From Alistipes sp. (GTDB lineage Bacteria; Bacteroidota; Bacteroidia; Bacteroidales; Rikenellaceae), in contig JAIEHQ010000029.1 in assembly GCA_029065825.1 (NCBI GenBank), positions 1-21,767 on the forward strand: 21,767 nucleotides of DNA. The letters run 5' to 3'. Within the stretch, counting starts at the first letter, position 1. Every line of letters begins with the position of its first letter. Below the pieces are notes generated by a model. It saw only the letters and a program-made list of their open reading frames with translations. It did no database searches and had not been told where the DNA came from. Both the position numbers and the translations under genes were made by a program. Below, piece after piece: positions 13,001 through 21,034 of the stretch.

Positions 13001-14821
13001 ATGAAAGTTTTTTTTCCGAAAATAATTCTCGCACTGTGCATGCTGATCTTCGTCGGCTCCCGAGCAAGGGCCGACGAGGTCACTTTCAGAGCCAGCGCTC
13101 CGATGATCGTGGCGGAGGGTGAGAGCTTCCGGGTGGAGTTTTCACTCAACGTTCCGCCCGACGAAGGGACGTTCCGGGCACCCGATTTCGCGGACTTCGC
13201 GGTGCTGGCCGGACCGGTCGTCGCGCAGGGCCATTCGATCCAGATCATCAACGGGTCGATGACCAAGAGCGTCAATTACACCATTACCTATGTGCTGCTG
13301 CCCGACAGGCGCGGCAACTTCTCGATCGGAGCCGCTTCGGTCGAGGTGGATGGCACGACCTACAGGACCCGGCCGGTCGCGATCGAGGTGTCGGACGGCA
13401 GCCCGGCCGCCGCCGAGCGGAGCGCCGGACATCAGGACGAGGCGCAGGAGCGTATCGGAAAGGACGACCTGCAGCTGCGGGTGCGTCTGTCCAAACGGTC
13501 GGTTTTCAAGGGCGAGCCTTTGCTGGCGACCTTCAAACTCTATCGCCGCGTCCCAATCGTCGGCTTCGAGGAGGTGCGCTTCCCCGCTTTCGACGGATTC
13601 TGGGCTCAGGATATCGACGTGGGCAATGCCGAGTGGCAGCGCGAGACCCTCGACGGGAAGGTCTATGAATCGCTCGTGGTAAAGGAGTGCCTGCTCTATC
13701 CGCAGCAGTCGGGTACGCTCGCCGTCGAGCCGGCGGCGATCACGGCCGTGGGGCAGGTGGTGGTGCAGTCGCGGCGCGGGATGGATCCCTTCTTCGGCGG
13801 GCAGGAGGTCTATAACGTGCGGCGCAAGCTGCGTACCCCGCGCGTGGAGATCGCCGTGCGGGAGTTGCCGGCGGGAGCTCCCGAGGGCTTTACCGGTGCG
13901 GTGGGGCGCTTTACGATGGAGGCCTCGCTGTCGCAGTCGCAGCTGGCGGCCAATTCTGCGGGCACCTACACGATCCGGATCGCGGGGCAGGGCAATCTCT
14001 CCTTCGTGCAGGCTCCGAAGTTGGTGCTGCCCGCTTCGTTCGAGCAATACGGTGTCAAGACCACCGAACAGATCAACACTTCGGCTTCGGGAGCTTCCGG
14101 TTACCGGCAATTCGAGTATCCGTTCATCGCCCGTGCCGAAGGCGAGTACCGCATCGACTCGGTGCAGTTCGTCTATTTCAGTCCCGAGCGGCGCGAGTAC
14201 GTCACGCTGCCTTCGCCCGCCTTCCCGCTGGAGATCACGCCCGACGGCAGCGGCGGCGGAAACTACGCGAGCAGGGGTTTGTCGAAGGAGGAGGTGCAGC
14301 TGCTCGGCGAGGACATCCGGTTCATCCGGCTGGGCCGCCCCCGCCTGCATGCGGTGCGCGAGCCGTTCCTCTTCAGCGGGACCTACTTCCTTCTGCTGGC
14401 CGGTATCGTGTTGCTCTTCGCGGGTGCCTACGTGCTGCTGCGCAAGCGGATCCGCGACAACCAGAATGCGGCGCTGATCCGGGGCCGGCGGGCCAACAAG
14501 GTGGCCGTGCAGCGGTTCCGTGCGGCGCGCGGCTACATGGAGGAGCGGCGGCAGCATGCTTTCTACGAGGAGATGCTGCGGGCCTTGTGGGGGTACATGG
14601 GCGACAAGTTCAACATTCCGGTGGCCAATCTGACCAAGGAGAACGTGCGCGAGGAGCTTTACAAGCGGGGTGCCTCGTCCGAGGACGCGCAGCTCTTCTC
14701 CGACCTGATCGCCCGCTGCGACGAGGCGCAGTATTCGCCGGCCGCGTCGGTCGGAATGAACGACGTATATCGCGAGGGACTCGAACTGATCTCCCGCATC
14801 GAATCCATCATCAAACGCTGA
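13001..14821 (+). CDS. batD: BatD (oxygen tolerance / aerotolerance family protein)
   Basis: 606 aa. A signal peptide (1-24, ending SRARA before DEVTF) is followed by repeated beta-sandwich units exported to the periplasm. A single membrane span lies near 459-480 (YFLLLAGIVLLFAGAYVL). A basic cytoplasmic tail of about 125 residues (RKRIRDNQNAALIRGRR onward) then ends in helices (FYEEMLRALWGYMGDKF, NLTKENVREEL). This layout, and the N-terminal F-x-A-x-x-P-x-x-V-x-x-G-E-x-F motif, are those of BatD. Bat proteins were linked to aerotolerance in Bacteroides fragilis; their exact role is unclear. It overlaps almost directly with batE (4-nt gap), indicating coupling. The usual partners batA, batB, batC and a MoxR ATPase are not next to it. 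Confidence 0.92.
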   Translation: MKVFFPKIILALCMLIFVGSRARADEVTFRASAPMIVAEGESFRVEFSLNVPPDEGTFRAPDFADFAVLAGPVVAQGHSIQIINGSMTKSVNYTITYVLLPDRRGNFSIGAASVEVDGTTYRTRPVAIEVSDGSPAAAERSAGHQDEAQERIGKDDLQLRVRLSKRSVFKGEPLLATFKLYRRVPIVGFEEVRFPAFDGFWAQDIDVGNAEWQRETLDGKVYESLVVKECLLYPQQSGTLAVEPAAITAVGQVVVQSRRGMDPFFGGQEVYNVRRKLRTPRVEIAVRELPAGAPEGFTGAVGRFTMEASLSQSQLAANSAGTYTIRIAGQGNLSFVQAPKLVLPASFEQYGVKTTEQINTSASGASGYRQFEYPFIARAEGEYRIDSVQFVYFSPERREYVTLPSPAFPLEITPDGSGGGNYASRGLSKEEVQLLGEDIRFIRLGRPRLHAVREPFLFSGTYFLLLAGIVLLFAGAYVLLRKRIRDNQNAALIRGRRANKVAVQRFRAARGYMEERRQHAFYEEMLRALWGYMGDKFNIPVANLTKENVREELYKRGASSEDAQLFSDLIARCDEAQYSPAASVGMNDVYREGLELISRIESIIKR

Positions 14822-14825
14822 TGCC

Positions 14826-15698
14826 ATGAGACGATACCTCATAACGATGCTGCTGGCTCTTTGCGCCGCAGCGATGCCTTTCGGGGCGGATGCCGGCGAG
14901 CCGGAGGATTCCGCGGAACGGACGGAGACCCCGGCCTGCGGTGTCGCGGCGGAGGCCTGCGTCTGCTCGGCCGACGCGCTGTGGGACCGGGCCAATACCG
15001 CCTATATCAACAACGATTTCCGCACGGCTGCCGCCCTTTACGAGCGGATCGCCGCCGAGGGGCTTCAGTCGGGAAAGCTCTATTACAACCTGGGCAACGC
15101 CCGGTTCAAGGAGGGGAGCCTCGGCCGGGCCATTCTCAGTTACCGCCGGGCGCTGGCGCTCGATCCCGGGAGCGAGGATGCCCGCTACAACCTCCGGGTC
15201 GCCGAACGGATGACGAAAGACCGCATCGAGGCGGTGCCGGAGTTCTTTCTGACCGGATGGCTGCGCGAATGCCGCGCGTTGCTGAGCGGCACGGCCTGGG
15301 CGGTCTGCTCGCTGGCGGCGCTGGGCGGTCTGCTGGCGGCGGTGCTGCTCTTCCTGCTGTCGCGCCGCCTGCTCTGGCGCAAGACGGGATTCTATGCTGC
15401 GTGCGCGCTGCTGCTGCTGGCTTTCGCGACCTTCTGCTTCGCTTCGTCCGATAGGCGGGAGCGCCTGCGCAATGCGACGGCGGTGGTGCTCGCCGAGTCC
15501 GTCGCCGTCAAGAGCTCGCCCGACCGTTCGGCGACCGATCTGTTCGTTCTCCATGAGGGAACGACGGTCGAGATCTCCGGCGAACTGGGGGCGTGGTGCG
15601 AGATAACCATCGCCGACGGCAAGCGCGGATGGATGGAGCAGGCGAAGTTGGAGCGGGTCGGCGCGACGGTGCGTCCTGCGGCCGATGCCGGCGAGTGA
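14826..15698 (+). CDS. batE: BatE: TPR and SH3b-like membrane protein
   Basis: 290 aa. Starts at ATG 14826, 4 nt after the batD stop; the alternative ATG at 14821 reads into a stop at once. Signal peptide about 1-23. Two TPR-type helical repeats at about 50-117 (ALWDRANTAYINNDFRTAAALY, then YYNLGNARFKEGSLGRAILSY and ALDPGSEDARYNL). Two membrane spans at about 155-178 and 187-206. A C-terminal SH3b-like domain at about 217-278 (VVLAESVAVKSSPD, LFVLHEGTTVEI, GWMEQ). This order is typical of BatE, a partner of BatD. TPR and SH3b parts suggest protein binding at the envelope, possibly near peptidoglycan. Confidence 0.9.
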   Translation: MRRYLITMLLALCAAAMPFGADAGEPEDSAERTETPACGVAAEACVCSADALWDRANTAYINNDFRTAAALYERIAAEGLQSGKLYYNLGNARFKEGSLGRAILSYRRALALDPGSEDARYNLRVAERMTKDRIEAVPEFFLTGWLRECRALLSGTAWAVCSLAALGGLLAAVLLFLLSRRLLWRKTGFYAACALLLLAFATFCFASSDRRERLRNATAVVLAESVAVKSSPDRSATDLFVLHEGTTVEISGELGAWCEITIADGKRGWMEQAKLERVGATVRPAADAGE

Positions 15699-15736
15699 TC
15701 CGCGTTGTGTGTTTTACAGTCGAACAGAGAACCAAA

Positions 15737-16333
15737 GTGTCCAAATTGCTTGAAGACGTGACCGGCGAGTTGTCCAAGCTGCCGGGAATAGGACGCCGCA
15801 CGGCCCTGCGCCTGGCGATCCATATGCTGCGCATGGAGCCGGAGTCGGTGGCGGAGATGACCCGCAGCATCGATCGGTTCCGCCGCGAGATCCGATACTG
15901 CGCCCGGTGCAACAATCTTTCGGACGGCGAGATCTGCCCGATCTGCGCCGATGCCGAACGCGACCGTGCGACCATTTGCGTGGTGGAGCAGGTCGCCGAC
16001 GTGCTTTCGATCGAGAAGACCCGGCAGTACCGGGGGCTTTATCATGTGCTGGGAGGGGTGATTTCTCCGATGCAGGGGGTGGCTCCGTCCGATCTGAAGA
16101 TCGACCTGCTGCTGGAGCGGGTTGCGTCGGGAGCGGTGCGGGAGGTCATTCTGGCCATCTCGACCTCGGTCGAGGGCGAGACCACGCTCTTCTATCTGCT
16201 CAACCGCCTGCGCCGCTTCCCGGAGGTAAAGGTTACCTCCATCGCGCGGGGCATCGGCTTCGGCGACGAGCTGGAGTATGTCGATGAGCTGACCATCACG
16301 CATGCGCTGATGAACCGCCGCATCATCGAGTAA
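15737..16333 (+). CDS. recR: Recombination mediator protein RecR
   Basis: 198 aa from the GTG at 15737. RecR with RecO loads RecA onto gapped DNA. The order is standard: N-terminal helix-hairpin-helix (ELSKLPGIGRRTALRLA, about 11-27), a zinc finger with C-x2-C and C-x2-C at Cys55, 58, 67 and 70, and a Toprim domain from about 80 with Glu84 and the YHVLGGVISPMQGV stretch. The start is not fully certain: no ATG occurs between the batE stop and the core, GTG at 15737 gives the usual family length, and GTG codons at about 15694 and 15709 would add residues with no family match. It lies 38 nt after batE on the same strand. Its stop lies inside the opposing lipocalin gene, an 11-nt tail-to-tail overlap. 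Confidence 0.9.
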   Translation: MSKLLEDVTGELSKLPGIGRRTALRLAIHMLRMEPESVAEMTRSIDRFRREIRYCARCNNLSDGEICPICADAERDRATICVVEQVADVLSIEKTRQYRGLYHVLGGVISPMQGVAPSDLKIDLLLERVASGAVREVILAISTSVEGETTLFYLLNRLRRFPEVKVTSIARGIGFGDELEYVDELTITHALMNRRIIE

Positions 16334-16847
16334 GCTGCGTGCCGAGGGCTTCGATCGTGCGGCGCTGATCGACGAAATGGAGCCGCTCCGTGTCGAATCC
16401 CTCCCTGCGGGCGATCCGCAGCGTGCGGTTGAGTGTCGGAACCGGGAGCTGCGGCTCCCGGGCCAGGATCCAGAGGTGCCGGCCCGTTTCGACGACGGCC
16501 CATCGGTGTCCCGGGTCGCAGGCCACGATCTTCAGGTCGCTGCCGCCCGCCGTCATGCGTCCCTGGCGGACGATGCGGACCGTTTTGCCGGTCAGTCCGT
16601 CCACACCCTCGACCCTCAGGTCGAACGACCCGTCCTCGCGGAAGTGATAGACGAGCCGGACATCGCCCAGTTTGTCGCGACGGTCCGCCGTGGTGCGGGC
16701 GATCGGGTACCAGCACCCCTCCATGCAGGCGAAAAACGGGGTGCACTCCTGTGCCGACACCGCCGCCGCATCGGGCTGTGCGGCGAAAAGTTCCGCCGTG
16801 CACCACCCGATTACGAGCAACGATCCTATGAATTTCCGAACGAACAC
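16323..16847 (-). CDS. Exported lipocalin family protein (Blc-like)
   Basis: 174 aa, starting at GTG 16847; an in-frame TAA lies five codons upstream, no ATG gives a signal peptide, and the first Met in the chain is residue 42. The signal peptide is about 1-23 (ending ELFAA before QPD); WC at 15-16 is not a usable lipobox. The lipocalin signature G-x-W-Y at 44-47 (GCWYPIAR, where Blc has GTWYEIAR) is present, and HLWILARE at 124-131 with GFDTERLHFVDQ at 150-161 match the last strand and C-terminal part of Blc. The barrel should bind a small hydrophobic ligand; which one is unknown. It follows dxs by 51 nt on the same strand with no promoter in between, so co-transcription is likely. Confidence 0.85.
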   Translation of the reverse strand: MFVRKFIGSLLVIGWCTAELFAAQPDAAAVSAQECTPFFACMEGCWYPIARTTADRRDKLGDVRLVYHFREDGSFDLRVEGVDGLTGKTVRIVRQGRMTAGGSDLKIVACDPGHRWAVVETGRHLWILAREPQLPVPTLNRTLRIARREGFDTERLHFVDQRRTIEALGTQLTR

Positions 16848-16898
16848 CCTCGATGATTTTTAAGGGTGTCATTGCACGTTTCGTACCGAAACCGAAGG

Positions 16899-18791
16899 TC
16901 AGTCGGCCGGTTGTGCGAGATTTTTCAGCGTGCGATAGATTCCCTCCGCGTCGTAGCCGCACAGGGCCTTGAGCTCGGGCAGCGAGCCGTGCTCGATGAA
17001 ACGGTCGGGGATACCCAGATTCGTGACGGAGACCGTGAGGCCGCAGCGGTTGAAGAGAGCGCTTACCGCCTCGCCCACGCCGCCGCGCAGCGCTCCGTCC
17101 TCGACGGTCACGATCCGGCGGTGGCGCATGCCCGCCTCGCGCAGCAGCTCCTCGTCGAGCGGTTTGGCGAAACGCAGGTCGTAGTGGGCGACCTCGATCC
17201 CCTCTTCGTGCAGCCGGTCGAGCGCCGCTGCCGCCTCGTTGCCGGTCGTGCCGACGGTCACGACCGCCAGATCGCCTGCGCCCATGCGCAGCTGCCGGCC
17301 CCGGCCGATTTCGAGCCGGACGAACGGCGCGTCGCGCCAGGGCGCTCCCGCTCCGTTTCCGCGCGGGTAGCGGATGGCGAAAGGTACGCCTGAGTGCAGG
17401 GCGGTGTGCATCATGTTGCGAAGCTCCCCCTCGTCCATCGGCGCTGCGACCACCAGGTCGGGGACCGTCGCGAAGTACGCCAGGTCGAACGCGCCGTGGT
17501 GCGTGGCTCCGTCTTCGCCGACCAGTCCGCCGCGGTCCAGGCAGAGCACGACGGGGAGCCGCTGCAGGGCGACATCGTGGATCACGTTGTCGTAGGCCCG
17601 TTGCATGAAGCTCGAATAGATATTGCAGAAGGGGATCATGCCCGCTGCCGCCAGCCCTGCCGAGAAGGTCACGGCGTGGCCTTCGGCGATGCCCACGTCG
17701 AAGCAGCGCTCGGGCATCTGCCGCATCAGCAGGTTCATCGAGCAGCCCGAGGGCATGGCCGGCGTGATGCCGACCACCCGGTCGTCGGCGCGGGCCAGAT
17801 CGACCAGCGTCTGCCCGAAAACATCCTGGTAGCGGTCAGTCGCACTGCGGCTGACGATCCGTTCGCCCGTGGCGGGGTTGAAGCGGCCCGGGGCGTGCCA
17901 TACCGGCTTGTCGCACTCGGCCGGCTTGTATCCTTTGCCCTTGACGGTCATGACGTGGAGCAGCTTGGGACCCTCGATCCGGCGCAGGGCGCCGAGTACG
18001 CGGATCAGCTCCGGCAGGTCGTGTCCGTCGATCGGACCGAAGTAGCGGAAGTTGAGGCTCTCGAACAGGTTGCTGTTGCGCAGCAGGCCCTGCTTGACGG
18101 CGTTGCCCGCGATCTGGCATATTTTCAGCAGCGGGGGCTTGTGGGCCAGCAGTCGCCAGAGCCGGCGTTTGAAGGCGTTGTAGCGCCGCGAGGTGGAGAT
18201 CTTGACCAGGTAGCTCTTCAGTGCTCCGGTGGCCTGGTCGATGGCCATGTTGTTGTCGTTGAGGATGACCAGCAGGTCGGTGTCGCGGTCGGCTCCGGCA
18301 TTGTTCAGCCCCTCGAAAGCGAGACCTCCGGTCATGGAACCGTCGCCGATCACGGCGATCGTCTGCCGCTTCTCGCCCCGCAGGGCCGCTGCCTTGGCGA
18401 TGCCGAACGCCGCGGAGATCGATACCGAGGCGTGCCCGCCGCCGAAAGCGTCGTAGGGACTCTCGGCCATGCGCGGAAAACCGCTGATGCCGTTCAGCTT
18501 GCGGTTGGTGCGGAAGGCTTCGCGCCGGCCCGTAATGATCTTGTGGGCATAGGTCTGATGCCCCACGTCCCAAACGATCTTGTCGTGGGGCGTGTCGAAG
18601 ACATAGTGCAGCGCTGCGGTCAGCTCCACCGCCCCGAGGCTCGAAGCCAGATGCCCCGGATTGGCGGAGCACTGTTCGATGATGTACTGGCGCAGCTGAT
18701 CGCAATAGAGACGCAACTCGGCTTCGGAGAGCTTCTTCAGGTCGTCCGGAGAGTCGATGCGGTAGAGCAGATTATGGTCCGTGCACGTCAT
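16899..18791 (-). CDS. dxs: 1-deoxy-D-xylulose-5-phosphate synthase
   Basis: 630 aa from ATG 18791. It condenses pyruvate and glyceraldehyde-3-phosphate, the first step of the MEP isoprenoid pathway, using thiamine diphosphate and Mg. Visible: PGHLASSLG with His47, the thiamine motif GDGSMTGG (149-156) to NDNNMAID, YFGPIDGHD, the catalytic Glu371 in GIAEGHAV, RAYDNVIHDVA, and the C-terminal LRFAKPLDEELL and GIPDRFIEHG. The start is corrected here: a longer frame from a TTG at 18803 would begin inside the promoter's -7 box, so it cannot be translated from this promoter. Using ATG 18791 the leader is only about 5 nt, near-leaderless. Divergent from pyrH, sharing an 80-nt gap. Confidence 0.96.
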   Translation of the reverse strand: MTCTDHNLLYRIDSPDDLKKLSEAELRLYCDQLRQYIIEQCSANPGHLASSLGAVELTAALHYVFDTPHDKIVWDVGHQTYAHKIITGRREAFRTNRKLNGISGFPRMAESPYDAFGGGHASVSISAAFGIAKAAALRGEKRQTIAVIGDGSMTGGLAFEGLNNAGADRDTDLLVILNDNNMAIDQATGALKSYLVKISTSRRYNAFKRRLWRLLAHKPPLLKICQIAGNAVKQGLLRNSNLFESLNFRYFGPIDGHDLPELIRVLGALRRIEGPKLLHVMTVKGKGYKPAECDKPVWHAPGRFNPATGERIVSRSATDRYQDVFGQTLVDLARADDRVVGITPAMPSGCSMNLLMRQMPERCFDVGIAEGHAVTFSAGLAAAGMIPFCNIYSSFMQRAYDNVIHDVALQRLPVVLCLDRGGLVGEDGATHHGAFDLAYFATVPDLVVAAPMDEGELRNMMHTALHSGVPFAIRYPRGNGAGAPWRDAPFVRLEIGRGRQLRMGAGDLAVVTVGTTGNEAAAALDRLHEEGIEVAHYDLRFAKPLDEELLREAGMRHRRIVTVEDGALRGGVGEAVSALFNRCGLTVSVTNLGIPDRFIEHGSLPELKALCGYDAEGIYRTLKNLAQPAD

Positions 18792-18800
18792 AAAGTAGGG

Positions 18801-18808
18801 CAAAGATA
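18801..18808 (-). promoter_or_regulatory. -7 promoter box of dxs
   Basis: The minus strand reads TATCTTTG, a full match, ending 9 nt before the ATG at 18791. TTTC (18831-18834) lies 22 nt upstream as a poor -33. The short distance implies a nearly leaderless message. Confidence 0.75.
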
Positions 18809-18840
18809 CGACGAAAAAACGATATTTCTCGAAATTTTAC

Positions 18841-18848
18841 TATCTTCG
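18841..18848 (+). promoter_or_regulatory. -7 promoter box of pyrH
   Basis: TATCTTCG differs from TAnnTTTG at one base. It ends 23 nt before the pyrH ATG and lies about 33 nt from the divergent dxs box. No clear -33 element is visible. Confidence 0.6.
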
Positions 18849-18871
18849 CATTATCAAAAACAGTTCCGGCC

Positions 18872-19579
18872 ATGAAATACAACCGAATACTTTTGAAACT
18901 CAGCGGCGAATCGCTGCAGGGCGAACAGAAATACGGTCTCTCGACCGAGGTGCTCCACTCCTATGCGGAGCAGATCCGCGATGCGGTGCGTTCGGGCGTG
19001 CAGATCGCGATCGTCATCGGTGGCGGCAACATTTTCCGGGGATTGCAGGGCGCCCGCCGGGGATTCGACCGCGTGAAGGGCGATCAGATGGGTATGCTCG
19101 CCACGATCATCAACTCGCTGGCCCTGCAGTCGGCGCTCGAAGACAACGGCGTGAAGGCCCGGGTGCTGACCTCGATCCGCATGGAGCCGATCGGAGAATA
19201 TTACTCGAAGGCCCGCGCGCTCGAATACCTCGAGGCGGGCTATGTGGTCATCATCGGCGGCGGTACGTCGAACCCCTACTTCTCGACCGACTCGGCTTCG
19301 GCCCTGCGCGGCATCGAGGTGGAGGCCGACGCGATGTTCAAGGGAACCCGTGTGGACGGCATCTATACCGCCGATCCGGAAAAGGACCCCTCGGCCGAGA
19401 AGTTCGACGAGATAACTTTCGACGAGGTCTATCGCCGCAACCTGAAGGTCATGGACCTGACCGCTTTCACGCTCTGCCGCGAGAACGGGCTGCCGATCAT
19501 CGTCTTCGACATGGATACCCCGGGCAACCTGGCGCGCGTGCTGGCCGGCGAGAAGATCGGTACCGTCGTGAAACTTTAA
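18872..19579 (+). CDS. pyrH: Uridylate kinase
   Basis: 235 aa. It phosphorylates UMP to UDP in the cytoplasm. The amino-acid-kinase fold is clear: LLKLSGE at 7-13, the phosphate-binding IGGGNIFRG at 49-57, GDQMGMLATIINSLAL at 70-85, the UMP-binding GGGTSNPYFSTDSA at 129-142, and the ATP-side DADAMFKGTRVDGIYTADP-like stretch at about 151-169. The usual family motif GGTGNP reads GGTSNP here, a conservative change. The start follows the promoter by about two dozen bases. The TlpA-like gene follows after 15 nt, suggesting a pyrH-tlpA-frr operon. Confidence 0.97.
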   Translation: MKYNRILLKLSGESLQGEQKYGLSTEVLHSYAEQIRDAVRSGVQIAIVIGGGNIFRGLQGARRGFDRVKGDQMGMLATIINSLALQSALEDNGVKARVLTSIRMEPIGEYYSKARALEYLEAGYVVIIGGGTSNPYFSTDSASALRGIEVEADAMFKGTRVDGIYTADPEKDPSAEKFDEITFDEVYRRNLKVMDLTAFTLCRENGLPIIVFDMDTPGNLARVLAGEKIGTVVKL

Positions 19580-19594
19580 TAATGAGGATTCGTC

Positions 19595-20221
19595 ATGATC
19601 GTTCAACGCAGAAAACCCAATAACAAACGGCTGCTGCTGCTCGTGGGGCTGCTCGTCGCGGTCCTGGTGCTGATCTGGATGCTGCCCGACGGACTTTCGG
19701 AGTCTCCGGCGGCCGGTCCGGCGCAGGGTGCGGAGCAGCCGGCCGGCGACCAGATGGCTGAGGCCGAGGCGGCGACACGCGTCAAGGCGGGCGAGGCGGC
19801 CCCCGATTTCCGGGTGGAAATGTTCGACGGCAGCACCTTTACGCTGTCGAGTCTGCGCGGCAAGGTCGTGCTGCTCAACTTCTGGGCGACCTGGTGCCCT
19901 CCTTGCCGCGAGGAGCTGGCCCGCGTGCCGGAGCAGATCGTCGCCCGTTTCGCCGGCTGCGACGACTTCGTCTTCCTGCCCGTGGCGCGGGGCGAGAGCC
20001 GCGAGGAGGTGGCCGCTTTCCGCGAGCGCACGGGGTACGATTTCCCGATGGGACTCGATCCCGACGAGAAGATCTTCGGGCGCTACGCCGCCACCGCCAT
20101 TCCACGCAACTTCCTGATCGGGCGCGACGGCCGGATCGTCGAGACGCTCATCGGCTACGAGGCCGAGGAGTTCGATGCGCTGGTCGCCCGGATCGAGTCG
20201 TTGCTCGAAACTGACGAATAA
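19595..20221 (+). CDS. Membrane-anchored TlpA/ResA-like thioredoxin-fold protein
   Basis: 208 aa. Basic N-terminus (MIVQRRKPNNKR), then one membrane span or uncleaved signal at about 12-30. A low-complexity Ala/Pro/Glu linker covers about 36-66, and a thioredoxin fold covers about 67-205. The active site is WCPPC with Cys101 and Cys104; the cis-proline is Pro170 in ATAIPRNFLIG. APDF at 69-72 and LRGKVVLLNFWATW are classic for the TlpA/ResA group, which reduces disulfides outside the cytoplasm, often in cytochrome maturation. GAGG-like GAGG is absent but GAGG's relative GAGG is replaced by GAGG-free GAGGATT-type sequence: a GAGG at 19584-19587, 7 nt before the ATG, is one of few Shine-Dalgarno-like sites here. 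It sits between pyrH and frr, with gaps of 15 and 20 nt. Confidence 0.92.
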   Translation: MIVQRRKPNNKRLLLLVGLLVAVLVLIWMLPDGLSESPAAGPAQGAEQPAGDQMAEAEAATRVKAGEAAPDFRVEMFDGSTFTLSSLRGKVVLLNFWATWCPPCREELARVPEQIVARFAGCDDFVFLPVARGESREEVAAFRERTGYDFPMGLDPDEKIFGRYAATAIPRNFLIGRDGRIVETLIGYEAEEFDALVARIESLLETDE

Positions 20222-20241
20222 CAATCAAACAGATAGACATT

Positions 20242-20799
20242 ATGGATACCAAAACCATTCTTTCCGAAGCCTCCGACCGCATGCAGAAGGCTATCGACCA
20301 CCTCGAAGAGGAGCTGCTCAACATTCGTGCTGGCAAGGCATCGACGACGGTGCTCAACGGCGTGTTCGTCGATTATTACGGGTCGCAGACTCCGATTTCG
20401 GGTGTGGCGAGCGTCACGGTACCCGATGCCAAGACCATTCTGATTCAGCCCTGGGAGAAGAACCTGATCCGCGCCATCGAGAAGGCCATTATCGACTCCA
20501 ATATCGGCCTCACGCCCTCGAACAACGGCGAGCAGATCCGCCTGTCGATTCCCCCGCTGACCGAGGAGCGCCGCAAGGAGCTGGTCAAGCAGGTGCGCCA
20601 GGAGGCGGAGACCGGGCGCATCAGCTTGCGCAATGCCCGCCGGGACGCTGTCGAGTCGTTCAAGAAGGCCCAGAAGGAGGGTATGCCCGAAGACGAGTCG
20701 AAGGATGGCGAGACCCAGGTGCAGAAGCTCCTCGAGAAATTTACCAAATCGCTCGACGCGATCGTCGAACGCAAGGAGAAGGAGATCATGACCGTCTGA
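20242..20799 (+). CDS. frr: Ribosome recycling factor
   Basis: 185 aa, the normal length. With EF-G it splits post-termination ribosomes in the cytoplasm. The N-terminal helix (MDTKTILSEASDRMQKAIDH, then LNIRAGKAS with the conserved R-x-G-[KR]-A), the VDYYGSQTPISGVASVTVPD stretch, PWEKNLIRAIEKAI and the C-terminal helices with LTEERRKELVKQV and KEKEIMTV all match the family. It is the last gene of the pyrH group and is followed by a strong terminator. Confidence 0.97.
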   Translation: MDTKTILSEASDRMQKAIDHLEEELLNIRAGKASTTVLNGVFVDYYGSQTPISGVASVTVPDAKTILIQPWEKNLIRAIEKAIIDSNIGLTPSNNGEQIRLSIPPLTEERRKELVKQVRQEAETGRISLRNARRDAVESFKKAQKEGMPEDESKDGETQVQKLLEKFTKSLDAIVERKEKEIMTV

Positions 20800-20832
20800 T
20801 CGGAATGTCTCTTCCGACATGTCCTTTTTTAC

Positions 20833-20868
20833 GCCCCTGCCGCGACTTCGCTCCGGCCGGGGCTTTTT
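20833..20868 (+). terminator. Intrinsic terminator of the pyrH-frr operon
   Basis: GCCCC (20833-20837) and, after one mismatch, GCCG pair with CGGC and GGGGC (20854-20863), followed by TTTTT at 20864-20868. It lies 34 nt after the frr stop. Confidence 0.88.
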
Positions 20869-20979
20869 CGTGAGACCGACTCTTGCCGTTTCCGGCGCTG
20901 TGCGACGGGGGTGCCGTGCCTGTCGTGTCGGGAAGTGTTGGGAGGAGTCGCGCGGAGTCGTTGTCCTCTCCGGAATGCG

Positions 20980-21011
20980 AAAGAGGCATCGCAGGAATGC
21001 GATGCCTCTTT
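20980..21011 (-). terminator. Terminator of eno
   Basis: A perfect 14-bp stem (20980-20993 with 20998-21011) with loop GGAA. It lies 23 nt after the eno stop on the minus strand, followed there by a short T run (TCTTTCGC). A TTTT on the plus side may make it bidirectional. Confidence 0.85.
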
Positions 21012-21034
21012 TGTGTAATCGGATTTCGGGGCGA

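Noticed and set aside
11305..13275. 656-codon minus-strand frame opposite the fumarase gene
   Set aside because: Antisense shadow of a certain gene; low-complexity Arg/Asp/Gly/Leu composition.
15593..15736. Longer RecR starting inside batE
   Set aside because: It would overlap batE and add residues (Arg/Gly-rich) not seen in RecR; the GTG at 15737 gives the usual length.
18792..18803. Extension of dxs to a TTG start
   Set aside because: The TTG is part of the -7 box, so it would not be in the transcript.
17394..18875. 493-codon plus-strand frame opposite dxs
   Set aside because: dxs is certain from its thiamine and catalytic motifs; this is its antisense shadow.
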